DNA from: Sphingomonas dokdonensis
Lineage (GTDB): Bacteria > Pseudomonadota > Alphaproteobacteria > Sphingomonadales > Sphingomonadaceae
Assembly (NCBI RefSeq): GCF_002197685.1
Contig: NZ_NBBI01000002.1
Span: 372,001-436,000 of the forward strand
Length of the DNA stretch: 64,000 bases
Reading direction: 5' to 3'
Below are positions 8,446 to 18,281 of the stretch, in pieces. The number at the start of each line of letters is the position of its first letter. Within the stretch, counting starts at the first letter, position 1. The notes under the pieces were generated by a model. It was not told where the DNA came from. It worked only from the letters and a program-made list of their open reading frames with translations, and searched no databases. A program made the position numbers and the translations under genes.

Positions 8446-11199
8446 TCAAGGTGCGGGAGCCGCCTCATGCCCGAAGGTGGCGTGCGATGAAAGCCGGGAA
8501 GATACCCTAAGGATCGCTTCGTCGAGCGGCACGCGTGCGATCGGCACGCCAGGTGGAAAGGCGTCGAGCAGGCGCGACGGCGTGGCGGCAGAGAGGAGAA
8601 CGAAGACACCGCGATCGTCGGCGGAGCGGATCAGGCGGCCGAACGCCTGCGCCATGCGCGCGCGCACGATGCGATCGTCGTAAGCGCTGCCGCCGCCTGC
8701 CAGCCGCCGCGCGGCGTGGAGCACGGTCGGCTTGGGCCAGGGCACGCCCTCCATCACCACCAGCCGCAGCGAATGGCCGGGCACGTCCACCCCGTCGCGC
8801 AGCGCATCGGTACCGAGCAGGGAGGCGTGCGGATCGTCGCGGAAGATGTCCACCAGTGTGCCGGTGTCGATCGGGTCGACGTGCTGCGCCATCAGCGGCA
8901 GGCCGGCGCGCGCCAGCCGGTCCGCGATGCGGGCGTGGACACCGCGCAGGCGACGGATGGCGGTGAACAGCCCGAGGGTGCCGCCGCCCGCCGCCTCGAT
9001 CAGGCGGCCGTAGGCGTTGCTGAGCGCCGGGATGTCGCCGCGCTTCACGTCGGTGACGACCAGCACCTCGGCACGGGCGGCATAATCGAAGGGGCTTTCG
9101 GCTTGGAAGCGCGTGGCGGGGCGGAGCAGATGCGGGGCGCCGACGCGTGCCTCGGCCGTTTCCCAGCTGCCGCCGGCGGTTAGCGTCGCCGAGGTGACGA
9201 GCGCGCCGTGCGCGGGCTTGAGCACGATTTCGGCGAACGGGCGCGTCGGATCGAGCCAGTGACGGTGGAGGCCGATATCGAACTCGCGTCCCTCGACCCG
9301 GTCGACCGCTAGCCAGTCGACAAAGTCCGCGCTTGCCGGGCCGCCGACGCGCGCGATCAGCGACAGCCACGACGCCACCGTCTCCGCGCGCCAGCCGAGC
9401 GAGGCGATTGCGCCCTCGACGCGCGCGCGGGCCGGACCGTCGAGCCAGTCGGGCGTATCGGTCAGCACCGCCTCCAGCCGCTTTCCCAGCGCGACCAGCG
9501 GGCGATAGAGCGAATCGAGCGCCTCGGCGGCGGGGGCGGCAGCCTCGATCAGTTCGGGCGATGGCTCGGCAAGTTCGGTTTCGAGCGCATAGCCGGCGTC
9601 CTCGGCTCCTTCCGCGCGGGCGTAGGTGAGGCCGCGCACGCTGGCGAGCAGCGTCTCGATCGGACCGAACGGCGCGCCCTCCGCCACGCGCTGGAGCCAG
9701 CCATCGGCAGCGAGGCTTTGCGCGGCGCGCACCGCATCGGCGATCGCCTCTCCGCCTGCCTCGTCATAGCTGGCGACGTCCGACAGGCGCGCGGCAAGGC
9801 CGCGGCGGCGCCCGCGACTGCCCGCTTCCGGCCCGACGATCCAGCGACGCAGCTCGATCGTTTCCTGCCCGGTCAGGGCGGTGGCGAACATCGAGTCGGC
9901 GGCGTCGAACAGGTGATGCCCCTCGTCGAACACGTAGCGCGTCGGGCGGGTCGACAGTTCACGGCCGCGCGCGGCGTTGACCATCACCAGCGCGTGATTG
10001 GCGATGACGATCTCCGCCTCCGCCGAGGCGCGCGCGGCACGCTCGATGAAGCATTTCCGGTAGTGCGGGCAGCCGGCATAGACGCACTCGCCGCGTCGAT
10101 CGGTCAGCGCGGTTGAGCCGTTGCGGCGGAACAGGGTGGGGAGCCAACCGGGCAGGTCGCCGCCGATCATGTCGCCGTCCGCGCTATAGGCGGCCCAGCG
10201 CGCAACCAGTTGCGCCAGCACCGCGGCACGGCCGGCGAACCCGCCTTGCAGCGCATCCTCGAGGTTTAGGAGGCACAGGTAATTTTCGCGGCCCTTGCGG
10301 GTGACGACCTTTTCGCGGCGCACCGCCTCGTCGGGATAGACGCGGCGCGTTTCGTGGCCGAGCTGGCGTTGCAGCGCCTTGGTATAGGTCGATACCCACA
10401 CCGGTCCGCCGGCCGCGTGCGACCAGAGGCTGGCGGGGGCGAGATAGCCCAACGTCTTGCCGATGCCGGTGCCCGCCTCCGCCAGCACCAGATTGGGCAT
10501 CTCACGCCCGGCGCGCGGGGCGAAGGCGTCCGCGGCGGCGGCGGCATAGGCGCGCTGGCCGGGGCGCGCCTCCGCCGCGTCACCAACGAGATGGGCAAGC
10601 TGCGCCTGTGTCTCGGCGGGATCGAGCGTGATCGTGCGCGGGGCGGGGCGGGGGGCGACCTCGTCCCATTCGGGCAGCTTGGAGAACAGCCAGCGTTCGT
10701 TCTGCGCCGGTTTCTTGAGCCGATCGACCAGCAGCGGCGCCCAGGACCAGCGCAGGCGAAACAGCGACTGCGCCGCCGTCCAGGCGCCCTCGCGCTCGGG
10801 CCAGTCGCCTTGCGGGATCGCCAGCATCCGCTCCGCCGCGGCGAGGAGGAAGGGGGCGACCGCGGCATCGTCCGCGGGCAGAGCGAGCCCGGTGACCGCC
10901 GCCAGCCCCTTCGGCGTCGGCACCATGAAGCGCGCGGGGCGTAGAAAGGCGTAGAGCTCCAAAAGGTCGAGCCCCGACAGATCGGCATAGCCCAGCCGCT
11001 GGCCGATCAGCGGCGCGTTCATCAGGATCATCGGCGTGTCCGCGGCCGTGCGGATCGCCTCGCCGCGCGAGACCGCGCGCACCTCGCCATCGCGTGCGAT
11101 CCAGATGCCGGTGTGGCTCGCGTGCAGGGCAGGGTAAGGAAGCGGCACATGGCTGGGATAGAACAAAGCGGCAACCGGGGCTAGGGCAACATTGGCCAT
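8446..11199 (-). CDS. dinG: DinG/XPD-family ATP-dependent DNA helicase with Fe-S cysteines
   Basis: The product is 917 aa. The helicase core has Walker A EAGTGIGKT at 241-249 and Walker B DEGH at 425-428. Four cysteines at 309, 372, 377 and 383 (CVYAGCPHYRKC) sit where XPD/DinG enzymes hold their 4Fe-4S cluster. The second RecA lobe contains LLGTDALRDGVDVPG and an arginine-rich final motif (AFGRLIRS). The first ~210 residues are an extra domain with LSGLDLLELYAFLRPARF, reminiscent of a degenerate DnaQ-type exonuclease but without visible catalytic acids. These enzymes unwind 5'-overhang, D-loop or R-loop DNA during repair. It is divergent from sucC across 148 bases. Confidence 0.9.
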   Translation of the reverse strand: MANVALAPVAALFYPSHVPLPYPALHASHTGIWIARDGEVRAVSRGEAIRTAADTPMILMNAPLIGQRLGYADLSGLDLLELYAFLRPARFMVPTPKGLAAVTGLALPADDAAVAPFLLAAAERMLAIPQGDWPEREGAWTAAQSLFRLRWSWAPLLVDRLKKPAQNERWLFSKLPEWDEVAPRPAPRTITLDPAETQAQLAHLVGDAAEARPGQRAYAAAAADAFAPRAGREMPNLVLAEAGTGIGKTLGYLAPASLWSHAAGGPVWVSTYTKALQRQLGHETRRVYPDEAVRREKVVTRKGRENYLCLLNLEDALQGGFAGRAAVLAQLVARWAAYSADGDMIGGDLPGWLPTLFRRNGSTALTDRRGECVYAGCPHYRKCFIERAARASAEAEIVIANHALVMVNAARGRELSTRPTRYVFDEGHHLFDAADSMFATALTGQETIELRRWIVGPEAGSRGRRRGLAARLSDVASYDEAGGEAIADAVRAAQSLAADGWLQRVAEGAPFGPIETLLASVRGLTYARAEGAEDAGYALETELAEPSPELIEAAAPAAEALDSLYRPLVALGKRLEAVLTDTPDWLDGPARARVEGAIASLGWRAETVASWLSLIARVGGPASADFVDWLAVDRVEGREFDIGLHRHWLDPTRPFAEIVLKPAHGALVTSATLTAGGSWETAEARVGAPHLLRPATRFQAESPFDYAARAEVLVVTDVKRGDIPALSNAYGRLIEAAGGGTLGLFTAIRRLRGVHARIADRLARAGLPLMAQHVDPIDTGTLVDIFRDDPHASLLGTDALRDGVDVPGHSLRLVVMEGVPWPKPTVLHAARRLAGGGSAYDDRIVRARMAQAFGRLIRSADDRGVFVLLSAATPSRLLDAFPPGVPIARVPLDEAILRVSSRLSSHATFGHEAAPAP

Positions 11200-11347
11200 G
11201 TTGCTTGTTGTAGCTGCGACGCGTTATCATCCATGGCTCTGCCCATCGGGGCGCGCCGAGCGACAAAGCGCACGCTAAGGCTGGATTCGCCGGCCCCCCT
11301 GTGCTTAAGGCTGCGATGTTTTCGGTTATGGTAAGGCGAGCCAAGGC

Positions 11348-12547
<1,200 letters not shown>

Positions 12548-12569
12548 GTTTCGACTGATCGTTCTCCAT

Positions 12570-12649
12570 CGTCATGCCGGTTTCGGCCGGCATCTCCCCG
12601 ACATGGAGCGCGACGCAACCGGGAGACCCCGGCGTATGCCGGGGTGACG
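12570..12649. repeat. inverted pair of 28-bp REP-like palindromes
   Basis: Two 28-bp units lie between sucC and etfB. The first (12570-12597) begins CGTCATGCCGG and continues CGGCCGGCATCTCC; the second (12622-12649) is GGAGACCCCGGC then GCCGGGGTGACG. They are in opposite orientation, so the transcript can form two small hairpins or one large one. The same unit recurs at 32854, in the 54745-55044 cluster, at 61082 and at 63140. Confidence 0.85.
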
Positions 12650-12663
12650 CTTGGGAGAGTGGA

Positions 12664-13413
12664 ATGAAGGTTCTGGTGCCGGTCAAGCGCGTGCTTGACT
12701 ATAACGTAAAGCCCCGCGTGAAGGCGGACGGGACGGGGGTCGATCTGGCCAACGTCAAGATGAGCATGAACCCGTTCGACGAGATCGCGGTCGAGGAAGC
12801 CATCCGCCTGAAGGAAAAGGACGTGGCGACCGAGATCGTCGTCGTCTCGATCGGCGAGCAGAAGGCGCAGGAAACGCTGCGTACCGCGCTTGCCATGGGT
12901 GCCGATCGCGCGATCCTCGTCACCTCGGACGACAAGGTCGAGCCGCTCGCCGTTGCCAAGATCCTGAAGGCGATTGCCGACGAGGAACAGCCGCAGCTCA
13001 TCATCCTGGGCAAACAGGCGATCGACGACGACAACAATCAGACGGGCCAGATGCTCGCCGGCCTGCTCGGCTGGGGCCAGGGGACGTTCGCGTCCAAGGT
13101 CGAGGTGTCGGGTGACAGCGTCAAGGTGACGCGCGAAGTCGATGGCGGTCTCGAAACCGACAACTTCAAGCTGCCGGCGATCGTCACCACCGATCTTCGC
13201 CTGAACGAGCCGCGCTACGCCTCGCTGCCGAACATCATGAAGGCCAAGTCGAAGCCGCTCGCGGCCAAGACGGCAGCCGATTTCGGCGTCGACACGAGCC
13301 CACGCGTCAAGACGGTGAAGGTCGTCGAGCCGGGCAAGCGCCAGGCCGGCGTCAAGGTCGCCGATGTCGACGAGCTGGTGATGAAGCTCAAGGCGATGGG
13401 CGTCGCGAAGTAA
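12664..13413 (+). CDS. etfB: electron transfer flavoprotein subunit beta
   Basis: The product is 249 aa. It begins [20 protein letters not shown] and has the AMP-binding region around [16 protein letters not shown] (residues ~120-135), typical of EtfB. With EtfA it carries electrons from acyl-CoA and other flavoprotein dehydrogenases to ETF-ubiquinone oxidoreductase. The longer upstream frame crosses the REP pair and is not coding; GGGAGAGTGGA just before the ATG at 12664 supports this start. etfA follows after 76 bases. Confidence 0.97.
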   Translation: MKVLVPVKRVLDYNVKPRVKADGTGVDLANVKMSMNPFDEIAVEEAIRLKEKDVATEIVVVSIGEQKAQETLRTALAMGADRAILVTSDDKVEPLAVAKILKAIADEEQPQLIILGKQAIDDDNNQTGQMLAGLLGWGQGTFASKVEVSGDSVKVTREVDGGLETDNFKLPAIVTTDLRLNEPRYASLPNIMKAKSKPLAAKTAADFGVDTSPRVKTVKVVEPGKRQAGVKVADVDELVMKLKAMGVAK

Positions 13414-13489
13414 GCGCAACGCCGGTCACTGATCCCGTTCCGGGCGCTGCGTCACAGCGGCCCCGACGGGGAGAGGAAAGAGGTTCAAG

Positions 13490-14419
13490 ATGAAGACTCT
13501 GGTTTGGGTCGAACATGACGGATCGACCGTCAAGGATGCCACGCTCGCCGCGGTGACCGCCGCGTCGAAGCTGGGCGACGTGCATCTGCTGGTCGCCGGC
13601 AAGGGCGTCGATGGTGTGGCGCAGGAAGCCGCCAAAATCGCTGGCGTCGGCAAGGTCCACGTGGCTGACGACGACGCTTTTGCGCACGCGCTGGCCGAGA
13701 ATGTCGCGCCGCTGATCGTCGAGCTGATGGGTCACCACGACGCGTTCGTCGCGCCGGCCACCACCTCGGCAAAGAACATCGCGCCGCGTGTCGCCGCGCT
13801 GCTCGACGTGATGCAGATCTCCGAAGTGCTGTCGGTCGAGAGCGAGGACACGTTCACGCGCCCGATCTATGCCGGCAACGCGATCGCGACCGTGCAGACG
13901 TCGGACGCGAAGAAGGTCCTCACCGTCCGCACGACGGCGTTCGAGAAGGCGGCGACCGAGGGTGGCTCGGGCACCGTCGAGGCGGTTGCCTCGACCGGCG
14001 ACAAGGGCCTGTCGACCTTCGAGGGCCAGGAAATCGCCAAGAGCGAGCGTCCGGAGCTGACCAGCGCGAAGATCATCGTGTCGGGTGGCCGCGCGCTGCA
14101 GAACGGCGAGAACTTCACCAAGATCATCGAGCCGCTGGCCGACAAGCTGGGCGCGGGCGTCGGTGCCAGCCGCGCGGCGGTGGACGCGGGCTTCGTGCCC
14201 AACGACTATCAGGTCGGCCAGACCGGCAAGATCGTCGCTCCGGAAGTGTATATCGCGGTCGGCATTTCCGGCGCGATCCAGCACCTTGCCGGCATGAAGG
14301 ATTCCAAGACGATCATCGCGATCAACAAGGACGAGGACGCGCCGATTTTCCAGGTGGCGGACCTCGGCCTGGTCGGTGATTTGTTCAAGCTCGTGCCGGA
14401 GCTTACCGAGAAGCTCTGA
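13490..14419 (+). CDS. etfA: electron transfer flavoprotein subunit alpha
   Basis: The 309-aa protein has an N-terminal Rossmann-like domain ([20 protein letters not shown]). The C-terminal FAD-binding domain, from about 190 to the end, contains [37 protein letters not shown] and [16 protein letters not shown]. It binds the FAD of the EtfAB heterodimer. AGAGGAAAGAGG precedes the ATG. A terminator follows at 14482. Confidence 0.97.
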   Translation: MKTLVWVEHDGSTVKDATLAAVTAASKLGDVHLLVAGKGVDGVAQEAAKIAGVGKVHVADDDAFAHALAENVAPLIVELMGHHDAFVAPATTSAKNIAPRVAALLDVMQISEVLSVESEDTFTRPIYAGNAIATVQTSDAKKVLTVRTTAFEKAATEGGSGTVEAVASTGDKGLSTFEGQEIAKSERPELTSAKIIVSGGRALQNGENFTKIIEPLADKLGAGVGASRAAVDAGFVPNDYQVGQTGKIVAPEVYIAVGISGAIQHLAGMKDSKTIIAINKDEDAPIFQVADLGLVGDLFKLVPELTEKL

Positions 14420-14481
14420 TCGACGGATCGGCGGCGGGCCTGCGGGCGCGTCGCCCCGACGATTGTTAGCGGAAAAGCGAG

Positions 14482-14515
14482 AGGGGTGACGCCGGTCAGG
14501 CGTTGCCCCTTTTCG
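14482..14515 (+). terminator. terminator after etfA
   Basis: The stem AGGGG-TG-ACGCC pairs with GGCGT-TG-CCCCT around a GGTCA loop, followed by TTTTCGTT. On the opposite strand the hairpin is followed by CTCTCGCTTTT, so it could also end the small minus-strand gene whose stop codon lies inside it. Confidence 0.75.
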
Positions 14516-14801
14516 TTAGGCACGGATAGGCCACGCGCAGCGGCAGCGCCACGGAGAGGTCCAGCGTCTGCGCGCGGCTACCGGGCCGGATCGCAACGCG
14601 TCGGGGCCGCTCGGCATCGTGCCAGGCGAGCGCCTGGGCAAGATCATGCTGGTGCGCGAGTTCGAGATGCGCCGCCTGGGCGCGCGGATCGATCGCGCGT
14701 CCCGCGGCGCGGCGTTCGGCCACCGCTCGCTCGCGATGGTGGAGCGCCTGCCGTGGCTGGTCGATCAGCGCCGCAACGCGTGCATCGAAAAACTCTTTCA
14801 C
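14496..14801 (-). CDS. hypothetical 101-aa protein
   Basis: I do not recognise this product. The frame runs from a GTG at 14801 (preceded by AAGGATGA) to a TGA inside the etfA terminator. Codon choice looks like real coding in this genome (CTG/CTC, GCG, CGC, ATC dominate), and the other frames are less regular. The protein begins [16 protein letters not shown], is rich in Ala, Arg and His, and has no signal peptide or membrane segment. It is convergent with etfA. Confidence 0.45.
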   Translation of the reverse strand: MKEFFDARVAALIDQPRQALHHRERAVAERRAAGRAIDPRAQAAHLELAHQHDLAQALAWHDAERPRRVAIRPGSRAQTLDLSVALPLRVAYPCLTKRGNA

Positions 14802-15011
14802 TCATCCTTCCCTTAGCAATTCGTTGATCTTGTGGTGGCATAATCGCGGGCGAGCGGTGAACAATCGGTCGCACCAAAGTCGGGTCGATCCACGCAAGAT
14901 ACGTAGGATTGCCTGAGCGTCGCTCATGAGGCGGGCGCGTGCCATGCGCATGTCCTTTATTGCCAGGCTCCCCGGTTCCGTCCGCCTAGCTGCGGCGCTA
15001 GACTTGGCGCC

Positions 15012-15605
15012 ATGAACATCGAAGGCAGGACATATCGGCGCGCGGCGCTTGCGGCCGGGGTCGCGCTTGCGCTCGCCGGTTGTGGCACCACGCGCTACCG
15101 CCCGGTCAGCGACACGCCGGTGGTGATCGGCAAGCCCTATCGCGTGCGCGGCACCACGTATCGGCCGGCGGCCGACCCGAGCTTCGACGTGCTGGGCTAT
15201 GCGAGCTGGTATGGCGCGGAGAGCGGCAATCAGGTGGCGCTGGGCGAACGCTTTCGTCCGAAATGGATCACCGGTGCGCACACGACGTTGCCGCTGCCGA
15301 CCTATGTCGAAGTGACGGCGCTGGAGACGGGGCGGACGATCCTGGTCCGAATCAACGATCGAGGGCCGTTTGCGCGGGGGCGGATCGTGGACCTGTCACG
15401 CGGGGCGGCGGAGCAGCTGGGCATTCGGCACACCGGCGTCGCCGCGGTACGCGTGCGGCGCGTCGATCCACCGGAGAAGGAGCGGGCACGGCTGCGCAAG
15501 GGCAAGCAGGTGGCGGCGCGGCCGCGGGTCAGTGATGCGACGCTTGCCGTTCTGCGCGCGCAGCTTGCCGACGGCGTGCGTCGGGGCGTGGTTCAGGCGC
15601 CCTGA
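15012..15605 (+). CDS. rlpA: RlpA-like septal ring lytic transglycosylase lipoprotein
   Basis: The 197-aa protein has a signal peptide with lipobox LAGC (lipidated Cys near 25). The double-psi beta-barrel domain of RlpA spans about 60-150: GYASWYGAESGNQVALGERF, PLPTYVEVTALETGR, VRINDRGPFARGRIVDLSRGAA. The catalytic Glu/Asp pair expected for RlpA is plausibly the E of GERF and the D of NDRGPF. No SPOR domain follows; the C-terminus is a short basic tail. RlpA cleaves naked glycan strands during division. Confidence 0.9.
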   Translation: MNIEGRTYRRAALAAGVALALAGCGTTRYRPVSDTPVVIGKPYRVRGTTYRPAADPSFDVLGYASWYGAESGNQVALGERFRPKWITGAHTTLPLPTYVEVTALETGRTILVRINDRGPFARGRIVDLSRGAAEQLGIRHTGVAAVRVRRVDPPEKERARLRKGKQVAARPRVSDATLAVLRAQLADGVRRGVVQAP

Positions 15606-15667
15606 GGCGCGGCCGGGAATTGTCGCGTTATGTGGTCTGGCGGCGCAAGGGTTGAGGCCAGAAACGG

Positions 15668-15703
15668 AAAAACCCCGGCGGTCCGAAGACCGCCGGGGTT
15701 TTT
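15668..15703 (+). terminator. bidirectional terminator between rlpA and tRNA-Val
   Basis: A perfect 16-bp stem AAAAACCCCGGCGGTC / GACCGCCGGGGTTTTT encloses a CGAA loop. The A run on one side and T run on the other make it work on both strands. It ends rlpA on the plus strand and tRNA-Val, whose CCA end lies two bases away, on the minus strand. Confidence 0.93.
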
Positions 15704-15705
15704 CG

Positions 15706-15780
15706 TGGTGGGCGTGGCAAGGATTGAACTTGCGACCCCTGCGATGTCAACACAGTGCTCTACCACTGAGCTACACGCCC
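15706..15780 (-). tRNA. tRNA-Val (anticodon GAC), CCA encoded
   Basis: The minus strand begins GGGCGTG (15780-15774), pairs with CACGCCC (15716-15710) and ends ACCA at 15709-15706. The D arm has AGCTCAGTGGTAGAGC, the anticodon loop is TTGACAT with anticodon GAC for Val, and the T loop is GTTCAATCC. All arms are intact. A likely promoter lies at 15794-15822. Confidence 0.95.
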
Positions 15781-15793
15781 TCCGGGAGGGGCG

Positions 15794-15822
15794 CCATTAG
15801 CCGGGCCTGCCGACCCGCGCAA
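15794..15822 (-). promoter_or_regulatory. probable sigma-70 promoter of tRNA-Val
   Basis: On the minus strand TTGCGC (15822-15817) and TAATGG (15799-15794) are 17 bases apart, placing transcription start a few bases before the tRNA 5' end. It begins right at the end of the cpdR stop codon, so the tRNA need not depend on read-through from cpdR. Confidence 0.55.
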
Positions 15823-15827
15823 GCCCT

Positions 15828-16205
15828 TTAACGCAATTCCTCGAATTCCCCGATCTCGAACATGCGATCGACCTCCATCACCAGGTCGCGCAGGTGGAAG
15901 GGTTTGGAGAGGACGCGCGCCTGCGGCATCGCCTTGCCCGCCTTCAGCGTGACGGCGGCGAAGCCGGTGATGAACATGACGCGCAATTTGGGGCGCAATT
16001 CGCCGGCGCGCTGCGCAAGCTCGATGCCATCCATTTCCGGCATCACGATGTCGGTCAGCAGGAGATCGAATTCCTCCTGTTCGATCAGGGGCAATGCGGC
16101 CGTGCCGCGATCAACGGCGGTTACCGCATAGCCGGACTTCTCCAGCGCGCGCGCGAGATATTCGCGCATCACCTGGTCGTCTTCTGCCAGCAAGATTCGG
16201 ATCAT
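15828..16205 (-). CDS. cpdR: cell-cycle response regulator CpdR (receiver only)
   Basis: The 125-aa single receiver domain has acidic residues at 9-10 (AEDD), phospho-acceptor Asp52 in LLTDIVMPEMDG, Thr80 in FITGFA and Lys101 in LSKPF. No output domain follows. In Caulobacter, CpdR in its unphosphorylated state directs ClpXP to degrade cell-cycle proteins; the CckA-ChpT phosphorelay controls it. The ATG at 16205 is chosen over the far longer upstream frame, which overlaps the divergent hydrolase gene antisense. Confidence 0.88.
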   Translation of the reverse strand: MIRILLAEDDQVMREYLARALEKSGYAVTAVDRGTAALPLIEQEEFDLLLTDIVMPEMDGIELAQRAGELRPKLRVMFITGFAAVTLKAGKAMPQARVLSKPFHLRDLVMEVDRMFEIGEFEELR

Positions 16206-16325
16206 TCGTAAGTCCTTGCGTTCAGACGCGACCTTATGCGCAAACCCTTTAACGTTTTCCAGCCGAGCCGGGCGAAAGCGGTATCGGATTGCGGTGGGGG
16301 GACTTAGTTCATAGGCTGATCGACC

Positions 16326-17159
16326 ATGGCTTCGTCCTTTGACCTGATCGGCGCGTTGCCTCCCGAAAGCCCGGTGGTGCTGTCGGTGCCGCATGCGGGC
16401 CGGGAGTATCCGGCGAGCCTGGCGGAGGCGGCGCGGGTGTCGATGCAGGCGCTGACGGTGCTGGAGGATCGCTATGTCGATCAGGTGCTGCTGGGCGCGC
16501 TGCGTAACGAGACGGCGCTGGTGCAGCGCACCGCGCGCGCCTGGATCGACCTCAACCGCGGCGAGCATGATCGTGACCCGCGGCTGGATGATGGCGCGCC
16601 GGCGGGGCACCTGAGCGCCAAGGTGCGCAGCGGGCTTGGCCTGGTGCCCCGGCGCACGATCGCATCGGGCGAGCTGTGGCGGCGGCGGCTGCGCGGGGAC
16701 GAGGTGACGGCGCGGATCGCCGACGCGCACCGGCCATATCATGCGGCGCTGGCAGGCGCGCTGGAGGCGGCGCATGCCCGTTTCGGCGTGGCGATCCTGC
16801 TGGATGTACACTCCATGCCGCCGATCGCCGGCAGCCGCACCCGGATTGTCGTGGGCGATCGCTTCGGCCGGTCCGCGGCCGCGCGGTTCGTCGAGCGGGT
16901 GACGGGGGCGGTGGCGCGCGCGGGTTATGCGCAGAGCCTGAACGTGCCGTATGCCGGCGGGTATATATTGGAGCGGCACGCGTGCCCGCGGCGACAGGTG
17001 CATGGCATCCAGCTCGAACTCGATCGAGCGCTGTATCTCGACGATCGGCTCGATCGCCCCGGCATCGGCTTTGACCGGGTGACGGCGCTCGTGCGGACGA
17101 TCATCGATGCGCTGGAGGAGGAGGCGCTGGATCAGCCGGCGGCCCTGGCTGCGGAATAG
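16326..17159 (+). CDS. N-formylglutamate amidohydrolase family protein
   Basis: The 277-aa protein of the FGase family contains VVLSVPHAGREYP near the N-terminus, DRYVDQVL, WIDLNRGEHDRDPR, ILLDVHSMPP (metal-binding HS) and PYAGGYILERHACP. Classic enzymes hydrolyse N-formyl-L-glutamate at the end of histidine catabolism. No hut genes are nearby, so another N-acyl or carboxylate substrate is possible. It is divergent from cpdR across 120 bases. Confidence 0.85.
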   Translation: MASSFDLIGALPPESPVVLSVPHAGREYPASLAEAARVSMQALTVLEDRYVDQVLLGALRNETALVQRTARAWIDLNRGEHDRDPRLDDGAPAGHLSAKVRSGLGLVPRRTIASGELWRRRLRGDEVTARIADAHRPYHAALAGALEAAHARFGVAILLDVHSMPPIAGSRTRIVVGDRFGRSAAARFVERVTGAVARAGYAQSLNVPYAGGYILERHACPRRQVHGIQLELDRALYLDDRLDRPGIGFDRVTALVRTIIDALEEEALDQPAALAAE

Positions 17160-17165
17160 GCGCAC

Positions 17166-17197
17166 AAAAAAACCACCTCGGGCGAGGCCCGAGGTGG
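17166..17197 (-). terminator. terminator of the sRNA candidate
   Basis: An 11-bp perfect stem CCACCTCGGGC / GCCCGAGGTGG with a three-base loop is followed on the minus strand by TTTTTTT (17172-17166). It points away from the plus-strand hydrolase gene, so it terminates a minus-strand transcript. Confidence 0.9.
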
Positions 17198-17275
17198 CCA
17201 AGGTTCAGGGAGGAGACACACCTGGAAGGTGTGCCATACGGTTCCGCGAAAGGGGGGAACACGGAAACCGTACCT
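17166..17275 (-). ncRNA. small RNA candidate resembling suhB/mmgR (alpha-r8) with exposed anti-Shine-Dalgarno motif
   Basis: No ORF fits 17160-17452, but the minus strand has an ordered set of structures. A 10-bp hairpin with one bulge (17237-17246 with 17262-17272) shows a CCCCCC loop. A 7-bp hairpin CACACCT/AGGTGTG lies at 17217-17233. A single-stranded stretch at 17198-17216 reads UCUCCUCCCUGAACCUUGG. An 11-bp terminator hairpin follows, with seven U. TTGAAA (17302-17307) and TACGTT (17280-17285) with 16 bases between are a possible promoter. The central UCCUCCCU and terminal hairpin are like the alphaproteobacterial suhB/mmgR RNA family, recalled from memory; the assignment is an inference. 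Confidence 0.6.
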
Positions 17276-17400
17276 GCATAACGTAATGCGGGTGCAAACG
17301 GTTTCAAGCCTCTACGGATAAACCGATAAGCCTTTGCGATCGGCTGCGCACCCCGGGCGCAAGGCAGCGCGTGTCACACCGATACTCCGGCCGATCGGGC

Positions 17401-17438
17401 AAAGAAAAAGGCGCCGTCCCGGCTGGGAGCGGCGCCTT
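17401..17438 (-). terminator. terminator after the SapC-family gene
   Basis: The stem AAGGCGCCG (17408-17416) / CGGCGCCTT (17430-17438) is followed on the minus strand by TTTTTCTTT. It lies 15 bases beyond the SapC stop. Confidence 0.85.
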
Positions 17439-17452
17439 CTCTCATGCGGTGA

Positions 17453-18226
17453 TCAGGCCGGCATGGTGTTGTTCGGCATTTTGCCCAGGCGCACCTGACG
17501 CGCGAATACTTCGCGCATCAGCGACAGCGAGAAGAGGTGCGCATAGAGCAGCGGGAGCATGCCGCTTTGCACCATCTTGCGCAGCTGGTCGCCGCGCAGG
17601 TTCTGCAGCTTTTCCTCGTTGATCATCTGGAAGCCGCGATAGATGAACGGCTGCTCATAGCCGTCGTGCTGGATCGAGACTTCACCGTCCATCAGCAGCT
17701 CGGTTTCGCGCAGCTCGTTCATGAACTGCTGGGTGCGGGCGCCAGCCTGCTCGAACTGCTCGTTGAAGGCGAGAATGTTCTTGGTCACCTCGGACGGCTG
17801 GCCGTTTTCGAACAGCGGCTGGCCCTCGTCGAACTGGCCGATCGTGTCCGAGGTCGGGTCGAAGCACAAGGACAGCTCCTCCGCGTCGGGACGCAGACGG
17901 GCGAGAAGATACGGATAGCGGCGGATGTACGCCGGCACGTAGAAGGTGTCGTCGACCAGCTTGCCGTCTTCGTCGACGAAGACGTTCACGCCTTCGTTGA
18001 GGCCCATCAGCGCGATCGGCACCGAATCGTCGCCGGCGGAAAAGACGATCGGCAGATGCCGCTGCACCAGCGCGAATTCGTCGATGGTGACGGGGATGGC
18101 ATGCTGCGTCGCGAGGAAGGGCGCGGACTGGGCCGGGCGAATCTTGTAGTCGGCATGCAACTCGCTCGAGAGCGGCTCAAGACCGTTGTAGAAAAGCGGA
18201 AGCTGCTGCTGCGGCGCGCTGGCCAT
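17453..18226 (-). CDS. SapC-family protein
   Basis: The 257-aa soluble protein starts MASAPQQQLPLFYNGLEPLS, with GGAGAGA seven bases before the ATG at 18226; the longer upstream frame has no such site. The SapC family signature is clear: HAIPVTIDEFALVQRHLPIVF, GLNEGVNVFVDEDG, YVPAYIRRYPYLLAR, with a C-terminal GFQMINEEKLQNL segment. The family is named after a Campylobacter S-layer-associated gene, but its biochemical role is unknown. In sphingomonads similar genes often accompany TonB receptors or tryptophan halogenases; none is adjacent here. Confidence 0.85.
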   Translation of the reverse strand: MASAPQQQLPLFYNGLEPLSSELHADYKIRPAQSAPFLATQHAIPVTIDEFALVQRHLPIVFSAGDDSVPIALMGLNEGVNVFVDEDGKLVDDTFYVPAYIRRYPYLLARLRPDAEELSLCFDPTSDTIGQFDEGQPLFENGQPSEVTKNILAFNEQFEQAGARTQQFMNELRETELLMDGEVSIQHDGYEQPFIYRGFQMINEEKLQNLRGDQLRKMVQSGMLPLLYAHLFSLSLMREVFARQVRLGKMPNNTMPA

Positions 18227-18281
18227 CAAATCTCTCCAGATACGGACAAGGAGCGGCGCCCGCCGCCCGGGTTCGGGGGCA

